64,000 nucleotides of DNA from NCBI GenBank assembly GCA_016342685.1, contig JAEINU010000005.1:1-64000 (forward strand). The letters are read 5' to 3'. This DNA comes from Bacteroidales bacterium. GTDB lineage: Bacteria; Bacteroidota; Bacteroidia; Bacteroidales; UBA12077. The position numbers were made by a program, and so were the translations under genes. This document shows, piece by piece, positions 7,142 to 15,373 of the stretch. Position 1 is the first letter of the stretch; each line of letters begins with the position of its first letter. Below the pieces are notes generated by a model. It ran no database searches. It was not told the DNA's origin and worked only from the letters and a program-made list of their open reading frames with translations.

Positions 7142-8977
7142 TTACTCCACGGTAACCGATTTTGCTAAATTTCTAGGTTGATCTACATTACAACTTCTTA
7201 AAACGGCAATGTGATAGGATAATAATTGTAAAGGAACAACTGTTAGCAATGCGGATAGTTCTTCGCGTGATTCTGGGATTTCCAGAACATGATCCGCCAT
7301 TTTACTAATAATCGTATCACCTTCATTTACAACTGCAATTACAATTCCTTTGCGAGCTTTTACTTCCTGAATGTTTGAAACAATCTTTTCATAAGATTTA
7401 TCTTTTGTTGCAATAACAACAACAGGCATTTTTTCATCTATTAATGCAATTGGACCATGCTTCATTTCAGCAGCAGGATAACCTTCTGCATGAATGTAAG
7501 ATATTTCTTTTAATTTGAGTGCTCCTTCTAAAGCAACTGGGAACAAATAACCCCGACCTAAATAAAGAAAGTTGGTCGCATCTTTATATAGAGCGCTAAC
7601 TTCTAAATACTTATCATTATAGGTGAGTATTTTTTCAATTTTCGCTGGAATGTCGCTTAACTCCTGAATAAGAATGCGATATTCTTCTTTCGAAATATGT
7701 TTTCTTTCATAACCAAGCATCATTGCCATCATTGTTAGCACAGTTACTTGAGCTGTAAATGCTTTTGTTGAAGCTACTCCAATTTCAGCGCCTGCATGTG
7801 TATAAACTCCAGCATCCGTTTCTCGCGGAATACTTGAGCCAACTACATTGCATATTCCAATAACAGTCGCTCCTGCTTCCTTGGCAAGACGAATTGCAGC
7901 TAGCGTGTCAGCGGTTTCACCACTCTGACTTATGGCAATAATTACATCGTCTTCATTTATGATTGGATTTCGATATCTAAATTCTGAAGCGTATTCAACT
8001 TCAACAGGAATTCTGGCTAAATCTTCAAATAAATATTCACCAACCATTCCTGCGTGCCAGGAAGTTCCGCATCCAATAATAATAATTCGTTTAGCATCAA
8101 TAAGTTTTGGCAATACTTGATGTAGTCCACCTAAATGAATTTCATTTTTCTCGATAGAAACCCTTCCTCTAAATGTATCAAGAATAGATCTAGGTTGCTC
8201 AAAAATTTCTTTTAACATGAAATGATCAAAGCCATTCTTCTCTATCTCTCCTATATCTAAGTCTACATGTTGTATCTTTGGAGTAAGATTATCATTCTTA
8301 ATTGTTTTAAGAGTTAATCCATCTTTTCCAAGTATTGCAACATCATCGTCATTTAAATAAATGACACTTTTTGTGTGTTCAACAATTGGGGTAGCATCAG
8401 AAGCGATAAAATATTCTCCTTCTCCAACTCCAATAACTAATGGACTTCCTTTTCTTGCAGCAATTAGTTTATCTGGTTCATCTTTGCAAATAATTGCCAA
8501 GCCATATGCTCCAACAACCTTTGATAAAGCTAATCTCACCGCAATTTCTGCACTAACATTTCCTTTTATGTAAATGTACTCTATCAAATTTGCTAAGACC
8601 TCGGTGTCTGTATCTGTTTGGAATGTAAATCCTCTATCTTGTAGTTTGATTTTTAATCTACTATAATTCTCAATAATACCATTATGAATAATAACAAATT
8701 TACCATTCATTGATGTGTGTGGATGAGAATTTATATCATTAGGTTCTCCATGAGTTGCCCAACGAGTATGTCCAATTCCAATATTTCCTGAAACATCTTT
8801 ATCCGAAACAAATTCTTCTAAGTCAGAAACTTTACCTTTTCTTTTGAAGACTTTAACTTCTTTATTAAGTAATGAGATTCCAGCAGAATCATATCCACGG
8901 TATTCTAAACGCTTTAATCCATTTATTAAGATTGGATAAGCTTGCTTATCTCCAATATATCCAACAATTCCGCACAT
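7142..8977 (-). CDS. glmS: Glutamine--fructose-6-phosphate aminotransferase (isomerizing)
   Basis: Makes glucosamine-6-phosphate from fructose-6-phosphate and glutamine, the entry step to peptidoglycan and LPS amino sugars. The N-terminal glutaminase domain begins MCGIVGYIG, so Cys2 becomes the N-terminal nucleophile, with RYRGYDSAG-type (EYRGYDSAGI) and HTRWATHG motifs. Two SIS sugar-isomerase domains follow (GCGTSWHAG, ISQSGETADT; LGRGYLFPVALEGALKLKEISY). The end NLAKSVTVE is canonical. Full length at 611 residues. The DUF4270 gene ends upstream within 3 nt, so they may share a transcript. No glmS ribozyme is visible. Confidence 0.97.
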   Translation of the reverse strand: MCGIVGYIGDKQAYPILINGLKRLEYRGYDSAGISLLNKEVKVFKRKGKVSDLEEFVSDKDVSGNIGIGHTRWATHGEPNDINSHPHTSMNGKFVIIHNGIIENYSRLKIKLQDRGFTFQTDTDTEVLANLIEYIYIKGNVSAEIAVRLALSKVVGAYGLAIICKDEPDKLIAARKGSPLVIGVGEGEYFIASDATPIVEHTKSVIYLNDDDVAILGKDGLTLKTIKNDNLTPKIQHVDLDIGEIEKNGFDHFMLKEIFEQPRSILDTFRGRVSIEKNEIHLGGLHQVLPKLIDAKRIIIIGCGTSWHAGMVGEYLFEDLARIPVEVEYASEFRYRNPIINEDDVIIAISQSGETADTLAAIRLAKEAGATVIGICNVVGSSIPRETDAGVYTHAGAEIGVASTKAFTAQVTVLTMMAMMLGYERKHISKEEYRILIQELSDIPAKIEKILTYNDKYLEVSALYKDATNFLYLGRGYLFPVALEGALKLKEISYIHAEGYPAAEMKHGPIALIDEKMPVVVIATKDKSYEKIVSNIQEVKARKGIVIAVVNEGDTIISKMADHVLEIPESREELSALLTVVPLQLLSYHIAVLRSCNVDQPRNLAKSVTVE

Positions 8978-8980
8978 AAT

Positions 8981-10264
8981 TTATTCGTGTTTTGTATAGG
9001 TGACTTTCATTTTTATATCTTCGCCAGCTTTAAGAATTACTCTATGAGGACTTGTGTAAGAATTAACAACATCAAAGTTTAAGTAATGATCTTCGATGTT
9101 GTGATTAACTATATCTGAGAAATGCTTTGATATATTAAAGTTGTAAATTTCATCTGTGCTATTGTACGATCCACCAAACATTCCTGTAGAAGTATAATCT
9201 TCCAAGTAAATTATCGTACTATCCTCTTCAGCATAATTTAAAGACAGTTTTTCTGGTGGATAGAAAGTTTCAATGTCTTGGTCATTCACAACTGAAGTTA
9301 TTAATTCCGCTTTTAGAATAGAATATGTAGCATTTTCATTTAACCATGTGTCAAGATCCGTGTATTCAATTCTTGATGAAATGCCGTCAACTCCTTGAAT
9401 AAATATAAGATCATCATTTTCATCTTCTGGATTTGTTAAATATGCATTAACCTCCGAGGAAGAATAATCATAAGAGTATTGTGTAAATCTATTGCCACGT
9501 GTAAATGTGTAATTAAAATATAAACTATCAACAGTATCTGTATGATAATAAAGGACGATTTTTGTGTCTGTAGTCGCAATATTAACAAGAAATGTTCCTC
9601 CTAAATCACTTGCGCTAGCAATTGAAGGAACTACTGCAAGACCTTTAAATTCTTCTTTAAAAGCAGTGTCAGAAAGATAAAATAGTGTATCTGATAAAAG
9701 TCTTTGAGCAAATTCATTTTTTAAGTTGAAAGCAAGCAATGTATCGCCTCTAACTTGAAATGTTTCATTTATTTTGTCTGCTTCAGAATATAAATCACTC
9801 ACGCTTTCATTTGAGTAGTGTGAACTATCATCTACAATTAATGTATTTAGCTCATAAACATTAAATGAAACGGTTTCTTGCGGAGAACCATATGTTGAGT
9901 CTACTGAGAGATACAACATTAAAGAGTCAACATAATAAGTGGACATATTTGTGTCCAATGCAAAATAAAAAAACTCACTTGCCATTTGACTTTTTAATTC
10001 TCCAAAGTACGGATCATTAGAAATGCCTAATGAGTGGTGTGAAATATTTGAAGTTATAAATGGTTCTTTTTTAAAAACCTGATTATGAAATGAGAAAGTT
10101 GTATCATATAATGTAACAATTTTATCACCATCCGGAAGTATGTCCGACCCAATTGAGCTAGGGTCTTCTTCGCAAGAAGAAATTAATAAAATGATTGCAA
10201 ATGAAATAACCCCTAAAAACAATAAGGATTTATTTTTAGATTTATTTTTATTTAATCCGTTCAT
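8981..10264 (-). CDS. DUF4270 lipoprotein
   Basis: An exported lipoprotein of 427 residues. An N-terminal hydrophobic segment ends in LLISSC with the lipid Cys near residue 30, followed by EEDPSSIGSDILPDGDKI, the hallmark start of DUF4270. The rest is beta-rich and Asp/Ser/Tyr-rich with no enzyme motif. Family members occur throughout Bacteroidota next to the glycogen-synthase-like gene and glmS or panC, as here. The function is unknown; an outer-membrane or surface role is inferred only from the lipobox. Spacing to both neighbours is 3-6 nt, suggesting one operon. Confidence 0.88.
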   Translation of the reverse strand: MNGLNKNKSKNKSLLFLGVISFAIILLISSCEEDPSSIGSDILPDGDKIVTLYDTTFSFHNQVFKKEPFITSNISHHSLGISNDPYFGELKSQMASEFFYFALDTNMSTYYVDSLMLYLSVDSTYGSPQETVSFNVYELNTLIVDDSSHYSNESVSDLYSEADKINETFQVRGDTLLAFNLKNEFAQRLLSDTLFYLSDTAFKEEFKGLAVVPSIASASDLGGTFLVNIATTDTKIVLYYHTDTVDSLYFNYTFTRGNRFTQYSYDYSSSEVNAYLTNPEDENDDLIFIQGVDGISSRIEYTDLDTWLNENATYSILKAELITSVVNDQDIETFYPPEKLSLNYAEEDSTIIYLEDYTSTGMFGGSYNSTDEIYNFNISKHFSDIVNHNIEDHYLNFDVVNSYTSPHRVILKAGEDIKMKVTYTKHE

Positions 10265-10270
10265 GAGATA

Positions 10271-11074
10271 TTAAAGTATTTTGTCATAAAATTCAGAGTA
10301 AGCATCCAAATAAGTTTCTTCATTATGAAAATCAAGAAATGGTTTGTTGGAATTTTTAATAAAACTTAATATATCATTATTTATTGTTTCGCTTCCAACA
10401 ATTGTGGCATCAGAATTTTCAATGGCCAACTTACTTAAATTAACAAAGCTAGGTTCTTCTATGATATTTAAATCTTTTGGAGTGATGTTTTCAAATAGAA
10501 TTTTGTCTTTATACTCTTTTTTTAACGGAAAATCAAAACCGTCGTCATAAACAGAATATACTACTTTTGAGTTAGCAAATAATGGATCTTCATTATATGC
10601 TTTCTTAATGTAAAGAGGTACTAATCCTGTAAACCATCCATGACAATGAATAATATCAGGAGCCCATCTTAGCTTCTTAACTGTTTCTAATACCCCTCTT
10701 GCAAAAAAGATTGTACGTTCGTCATTGTCTTCGAAGAATTTTCCATTTTCATCCTGTAATGTCTGCTTTCTATGGAAATAGTCCTCGTTGTCGATAAAAT
10801 ACACTTGCATACGAGCTGCCTGAATAGAGGCAACTTTGATTATTAATGGGTGATCTGTATCGTTAATAATCATATTCATACCTGATAAACGAATTACCTC
10901 GTGTAATTGATTTCGGCGTTCGTTTATACATCCAAATTTTGGCATGAATGTTCTTATTTCTTTTCCCCTCTCCTGAATGCCTTGTGGTAAATGTCTTCCA
11001 ATTAAAGACATTTTACTCTCTGGCAAATAGGGTGTTATTTCTTGCGAAATAAATAAAACCTTGATATTCTCCAT
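10271..11074 (-). CDS. Glycogen/starch synthase N-terminal-domain protein
   Basis: A 267-residue protein matching only the N-terminal GT5 half of glycogen synthase: VLFISQEITPYLPESKMS, GIQERGKEIRTFMPKFG, and HCHGWFTGLVPLYIK. The C-terminal GT-B half with the nucleotide-sugar site and the usual KxGGL/Glu motifs is absent, yet the frame is clean and followed directly by DUF4270, so this looks like a real short family rather than a fragment. A farther upstream start would be TTG (11086); the ATG at 11074 gives the normal N-terminus. Catalysis is doubtful; a binding or regulatory role is possible. Confidence 0.82.
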   Translation of the reverse strand: MENIKVLFISQEITPYLPESKMSLIGRHLPQGIQERGKEIRTFMPKFGCINERRNQLHEVIRLSGMNMIINDTDHPLIIKVASIQAARMQVYFIDNEDYFHRKQTLQDENGKFFEDNDERTIFFARGVLETVKKLRWAPDIIHCHGWFTGLVPLYIKKAYNEDPLFANSKVVYSVYDDGFDFPLKKEYKDKILFENITPKDLNIIEEPSFVNLSKLAIENSDATIVGSETINNDILSFIKNSNKPFLDFHNEETYLDAYSEFYDKIL

Positions 11075-11171
11075 CTGGAAATTCAAATTAATTTAAACCA
11101 CCGCAAAATTAGTAAAAATTATGTTAATCATCAACAATTTAAGAACTCCATATGTAGATAAACAAAATCTA

Positions 11172-11204
11172 TTGTAATAATTTGAAATATTATTTTTTAC
11201 TTTG
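11172..11204 (+). promoter_or_regulatory. Promoter of panC
   Basis: TTG at 11172-11174, then 22 nt, then TTACTTTG at 11197-11204 (7 of 8 against TAnnTTTG). This spacing fits the Bacteroidota primary sigma promoter. It puts the transcript start near 11211, which leaves no leader for a TTG start at 11216 and supports the ATG at 11240. Confidence 0.6.
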
Positions 11205-11239
11205 TCCAGCTTAAATTGCACATTAATTTTCTTAGCAAA

Positions 11240-12085
11240 ATGAACATTGTAAGTAGTAAAAGGGAGTTGTCTGAAATTATAAATGATTTAAAAGTTGAAG
11301 GCAAAAGTATAGGATTTGTTCCAACCATGGGTGCTTTGCACGAAGGGCACTTATCACTTATGAAGCGTTCAAATAGTGATAATGATGTAACTGTTGTAAG
11401 TGTTTTTGTAAATCCAACTCAATTTAATAACCCAAATGATTATAGTAAATACCCTCGAATTATTGAAGAGGACATTGCTAAGTTAAAAAGTGTTAAATGT
11501 GATATTTTATTTACTCCAACGAAAGAAGAAATGTATCCTGAGGAGGATAATCGAGAATTTGACTTTGGAAATTTGGAAAGGGTGATGGAAGGAAAACACC
11601 GACCAGGACATTTTAGAGGAGTAGCTTTAATTGTTAGTAAGTTGTTTGAAGCAGTAAATCCTCATAAAGCATATTTTGGAGAAAAAGATTTTCAGCAGTT
11701 AGCAATTATTAATCGATTAAATGAAAAAGAAAATTATGGGATCGAAATTGTTCCGTGTCCAATAATTAGAGAAAAAGATGGACTTGCAATGAGTTCAAGA
11801 AATATGCTTTTATCGAAGGAGCAAAGGGAGAATGTTTCCTTAATTTCAAAAACTTTATCTAAATCACTTGAACAATCAAAAAATAAGACTGTTCAAGAAT
11901 TAAAGGATTGGGTAATTTCAGAAATAAACGTCAATAAATATTTGGATGTTGAATATTTCGATGTTGTAGATATTAAAACCCTTGAATCTGCTTGTGATTG
12001 GATGAATAAAAATAATTTAATTGGATGCATTGCCGTTCATGTTGGCAGTATTCGTTTGATAGATAATATTAGATTTTATTCTTAA
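11240..12085 (+). CDS. panC: Pantothenate synthetase
   Basis: Joins pantoate and beta-alanine with ATP to give pantothenate, for coenzyme A. Seen: FVPTMGALHEGHLSLM with the HxGH-type HEGH motif, VSVFVNPTQF, GKHRPGHFRGV, YFGEKDFQQL and REKDGLAMSSRN (KMSKS-like). Length is 281 residues from ATG 11240, normal for PanC. The promoter at 11172-11204 and homolog-like start MNIVSSKRELSE support this start. It is followed by panD, whose product provides beta-alanine, so the two act in series. Confidence 0.95.
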   Translation: MNIVSSKRELSEIINDLKVEGKSIGFVPTMGALHEGHLSLMKRSNSDNDVTVVSVFVNPTQFNNPNDYSKYPRIIEEDIAKLKSVKCDILFTPTKEEMYPEEDNREFDFGNLERVMEGKHRPGHFRGVALIVSKLFEAVNPHKAYFGEKDFQQLAIINRLNEKENYGIEIVPCPIIREKDGLAMSSRNMLLSKEQRENVSLISKTLSKSLEQSKNKTVQELKDWVISEINVNKYLDVEYFDVVDIKTLESACDWMNKNNLIGCIAVHVGSIRLIDNIRFYS

Positions 12086-12090
12086 CTTTG
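12083..12090 (+). promoter_or_regulatory. Possible -7 box of panD
   Basis: TAACTTTG matches TAnnTTTG exactly and overlaps the panC stop codon, 19 nt before the panD ATG. The nearest TTG (in TTTG, 12055-12058) is 24 nt away, slightly long. An internal promoter is possible. Confidence 0.4.
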
Positions 12091-12109
12091 TACAAACTCT
12101 TATTTTATC

Positions 12110-12460
12110 ATGAATATCGAAGTCGTTAAATCGAAAATACATAAGGTAACTGTAACAGAAGCAAATTTACAGTATGTTGGTAGCATAACAATTGATGAAG
12201 ATTTGTTAGAAGCATCCAATATTATTGAAAACGAGAAAGTTCAGATTGTTAATATTAATAATGGTGAGCGATTAGAAACGTATGTTATTAAAGGAGAAAG
12301 AGGTTCAGGTGAAATCTGCTTGAATGGTCCGGCAGCGCGCAAGGCGACAGTTGGTGATGTAATAATTATTATATCTTATGGATCGCTCGATTTTGAAGAA
12401 GCCAAAAGCTTTAAACCAACATTGTTATTTCCAGATACTGCAACAAATAAATTAATATAA
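12110..12460 (+). CDS. panD: Aspartate 1-decarboxylase proenzyme
   Basis: Decarboxylates aspartate to beta-alanine for pantothenate. The proenzyme self-cleaves between Gly24 and Ser25 to form the pyruvoyl group; here YVGSITID puts Gly and Ser at exactly 24 and 25. Also visible: [18 protein letters not shown] and [10 protein letters not shown]. Length of 116 residues is normal. It lies 24 nt behind panC and 4 nt ahead of the flippase-like gene. Confidence 0.96.
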   Translation: MNIEVVKSKIHKVTVTEANLQYVGSITIDEDLLEASNIIENEKVQIVNINNGERLETYVIKGERGSGEICLNGPAARKATVGDVIIIISYGSLDFEEAKSFKPTLLFPDTATNKLI

Positions 12461-12464
12461 GTCC

Positions 12465-13481
12465 TTGAATCGTAAAATTATAAAGTCGATCAACTTTTCC
12501 ATTTTTCTAGCAATAGGAATCTTGTTATTGTATTTATCATTTAAAGGTGTCGACTTTGATCATTTAGTTGATGATTTAAAAAGCGCCAATTACTTTTGGG
12601 TGTTTATATCCTTAATTTGTGCAATTGTTGGATATGTCAGTAGAGCAATTAGATGGAGACTATTAATAGAACCATTAAACTATAAACCTCCAATTAAAAA
12701 TGTGTTTTTCGCATTGATGTTTGGTTATTTTGCAAATTTTGCATTTCCCAGAATTGGTGAAATCACAAGATGCGGTGCTCTTACAAAATCTGACAAGATT
12801 CCAATGGATTCACTAATTGGCACAGTAATAATTGAAAGAGCAATTGATCTTATTGTGTTAATAATTTTATTGTTTGTTGTTTTTATTGCTAAAATTGATG
12901 TTTTTGGGGGGTTTATTAAAGATACGGTTTTTATACCCTTATTTAAAAAAATTGTCAATACGGTTGATTTCCCTATTTTTTATTGGTTGATTGTAATAGC
13001 TATTTTAGTATTAGCTTTTGGGTTACTATATTACCACAGAAAAAAAATCAAGAGAGTTAAAATTATAATAAAGATCAGGAAAATTCTTCGTGGAGTAATT
13101 TCGGGAGTTAAAACGGTAACTAAAATGAAAAGTCGCACGGCTTTTTTATTCCACACAATAGTTATTTGGGTAAGTTATTTTTTTATGACTTACGTGGTAA
13201 TATTTGCGATTCCTGCAACATCAAACTTAACTCCAATTGATGGTTTATTTTTATTAGTAATTGGGGGCTTGGGAATGGCTGCGCCTGTTCAGGGTGGCAT
13301 TGGAGCTTTCCATTGGATTGTTTCATCGGCACTTTCTTTATATGGTATATCGAAGGCAGAAGGTCTTGTTTTTGCAACTATTCAACACGAATCACAGGCA
13401 ATATTAGCAATCTTACTTGGTTCTTTTTCTGCCTTAATGTTATTTTTAATCTCTCGCCGAAAAAGCAAAAATAATATTTAA
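12465..13481 (+). CDS. Lysylphosphatidylglycerol synthase/flippase-like membrane protein (UPF0104)
   Basis: A 338-residue integral membrane protein with about seven or eight hydrophobic helices, of the LPG synthase TM/flippase-like family: an early SRAIRWRLLIEPL, then FALMFGYFANFAFPRIGEITRCG, and late AAPVQGGIGAFHW. These are the conserved signatures of the family, which includes MprF flippase halves, but no synthase domain follows. Substrate unknown. The only sensible start is TTG at 12465, 4 nt behind panD; the next ATG would remove several helices. Confidence 0.8.
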   Translation: MNRKIIKSINFSIFLAIGILLLYLSFKGVDFDHLVDDLKSANYFWVFISLICAIVGYVSRAIRWRLLIEPLNYKPPIKNVFFALMFGYFANFAFPRIGEITRCGALTKSDKIPMDSLIGTVIIERAIDLIVLIILLFVVFIAKIDVFGGFIKDTVFIPLFKKIVNTVDFPIFYWLIVIAILVLAFGLLYYHRKKIKRVKIIIKIRKILRGVISGVKTVTKMKSRTAFLFHTIVIWVSYFFMTYVVIFAIPATSNLTPIDGLFLLVIGGLGMAAPVQGGIGAFHWIVSSALSLYGISKAEGLVFATIQHESQAILAILLGSFSALMLFLISRRKSKNNI

Positions 13482-13511
13482 CTTTACTCAGTTAACTTAA
13501 CAAATACTACA

Positions 13512-14000
13512 ATGAATAGATTAGATGTAATTCAATCTAAGATTATTGATATCAATAATATTGAGCCTCTTTTAACTTACTGGAAATTGAAAAACAGAAA
13601 GCTTGTTTTTACAAATGGGTGTTTTGACATTATTCATCGTGGGCATGTTGAATATTTAGCACAAGCGGCAGATTATGGCGATGAACTTATAATTGGTCTT
13701 AATACAGATAGCTCTGTTCGTAGATTAAAAGGAAAAACCCGTCCGGTTCAGGACGAAATAGCAAGAGCAATCATGATGGCATCTTTGCAATTTGTTTCCA
13801 CAGTTATTTTATTTGATGAGGATACACCTTATGAGTTAATTAAAAAAGTTCAACCGGATGTTTTAATAAAAGGAAGCGATTACAATATTGAGAATATTGT
13901 TGGATATGATATTGTTAAAGCAAAAGGAGGCGAAGTAAAAACCATAGATTTTATTGATGGGTATTCTACTACCTCAATAATTGAGAAACTAAAAAAATAG
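13512..14000 (+). CDS. rfaE2: D-glycero-beta-D-manno-heptose 1-phosphate adenylyltransferase
   Basis: A cytidylyltransferase-fold nucleotidyltransferase that activates heptose-1-phosphate with ATP to ADP-heptose for the LPS core. Seen: FTNGCFDIIHRGHVEYL with the HxGH site, LNTDSSVRRLKG, RPVQDEIARA, PDVLIKGSDY and the ending DGYSTTSIIEKL, matching the second (HldE C-terminal) half of the enzyme. At 162 residues it is the stand-alone form without the kinase domain; the kinase must be encoded elsewhere. It is 2 nt from radA. Confidence 0.92.
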   Translation: MNRLDVIQSKIIDINNIEPLLTYWKLKNRKLVFTNGCFDIIHRGHVEYLAQAADYGDELIIGLNTDSSVRRLKGKTRPVQDEIARAIMMASLQFVSTVILFDEDTPYELIKKVQPDVLIKGSDYNIENIVGYDIVKAKGGEVKTIDFIDGYSTTSIIEKLKK

Positions 14001-14002
14001 AA

Positions 14003-15370
14003 ATGGCAAAATCTAAAACCGTTTATTTCTGTCAGAATTGTGGTGCTGAATCTTCAAAATGGGTTGGTAGATGTCCTTCATGCGGAGAATGGAATACATT
14101 CATTGAGCAGGTTATCTCAAAGTCTCCTAAACAGAGTCAGGTTTCTTATGAATTTGAAAAGCAAATGCCTCTTAAAATATCAGAAATCCAATCGAAAAAG
14201 GAAGGACGAATTTCAACAAAGATAAATGAATTAGATCGTATACTTGGTGGTGGATTAGTGTCAGGATCAGTGGTTCTGATAGGTGGAGAGCCTGGAATTG
14301 GAAAATCTACTTTAGCCTTACAAGTAGCTTTAAAATTAGAGCATTTAAAAACACTTTATATATCAGGAGAAGAAAGTCCACAGCAAATAAAAATGCGAGC
14401 TGAGCGTCTTCAAATGAAGAATGATAATTGTTATATTTTAAGTGAAACTTTACTTGAAAGCATTCTTAATCATGCTATTAATGTAAAGCCAGATATATTA
14501 ATAATTGATTCTATTCAAACACTTTATTCCGATAAAATTGAGTCTTCGGCAGGAACTGTTTCGCAGATTCGTGAAACTGCAGCATCTTTATTGAAATATG
14601 CAAAAGAAACCAATACACCGGTTTTTTTAATTGGGCATATTAACAAAGAAGGTTATCTGGCCGGGCCAAAAGTTTTGGAGCATGTTGTTGATACTGTTTT
14701 GCAATTTGAAGGAGATCATAATCATGTTTACAGAATTTTAAGAACAACGAAGAATAGATTTGGATCAACATCAGAATTAGGAATTTTCGAGATGAATAAT
14801 CTTGGATTACGTGAAGTTGAAAATCCATCAGAAATATTAATTACTCAATCCGACGAAAATTTAAGCGGAACATCAATAGCGTGCACAGTTAATGGTGTTC
14901 GTCCATTATTAGTTGAAATACAAGCTTTGGTTAGTTCTGCCGCATATGGAACCCCTCAACGATCATCAACGGGATTTGATAATCGTCGATTAGGAATGCT
15001 GTTAGCTGTTTTAGAAAAAAGAGCAGGTTTTCGATTGGGGCAGAAAGACGTTTTTTTGAATATTGCTGGCGGAATAAAAGTTGATGATCCAGCAATAGAT
15101 TTAGCAGTTATTGCATCTGTTCTGTCGTCAAATTTAGATATAGCAATTGATAAAAGCATTTGTTTCGCTGGAGAGGTTGGTTTAACTGGCGAAATTCGCC
15201 CTGTTAACAGAATCGATCAACGTATTAGCGAAGCTGCCAAATTAGGCTTTAAAAAGATTTATATTTCCAGATATAACACAAAGGGATTAAATGAATCAAA
15301 GCATAAAATTGAAATTGTTAAAGTTTCTAGAGTGGATGAGTTGTTCAGATCTTTATTTAAACAGAGCTAA
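14003..15370 (+). CDS. radA: DNA repair protein RadA
   Basis: A RecA-like helicase that extends branch migration in recombinational repair. Domains in order: N-terminal four-Cys zinc finger (CQNCG and CPSCG, 10-30), RecA core with Walker A GGEPGIGKST (about 90-100) and Walker B LIIDSIQT, the RadA-specific KNRFG motif near 250, and a C-terminal Lon-protease-like domain (DVFLNIAGGIKVDDPA, GEVGLTGEIRPV). Full length at 455 residues. It shares tight spacing with rfaE2 before it and the ABC ATPase gene after it, though no functional link is known. Confidence 0.97.
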   Translation: MAKSKTVYFCQNCGAESSKWVGRCPSCGEWNTFIEQVISKSPKQSQVSYEFEKQMPLKISEIQSKKEGRISTKINELDRILGGGLVSGSVVLIGGEPGIGKSTLALQVALKLEHLKTLYISGEESPQQIKMRAERLQMKNDNCYILSETLLESILNHAINVKPDILIIDSIQTLYSDKIESSAGTVSQIRETAASLLKYAKETNTPVFLIGHINKEGYLAGPKVLEHVVDTVLQFEGDHNHVYRILRTTKNRFGSTSELGIFEMNNLGLREVENPSEILITQSDENLSGTSIACTVNGVRPLLVEIQALVSSAAYGTPQRSSTGFDNRRLGMLLAVLEKRAGFRLGQKDVFLNIAGGIKVDDPAIDLAVIASVLSSNLDIAIDKSICFAGEVGLTGEIRPVNRIDQRISEAAKLGFKKIYISRYNTKGLNESKHKIEIVKVSRVDELFRSLFKQS

Positions 15371-15373
15371 GCG

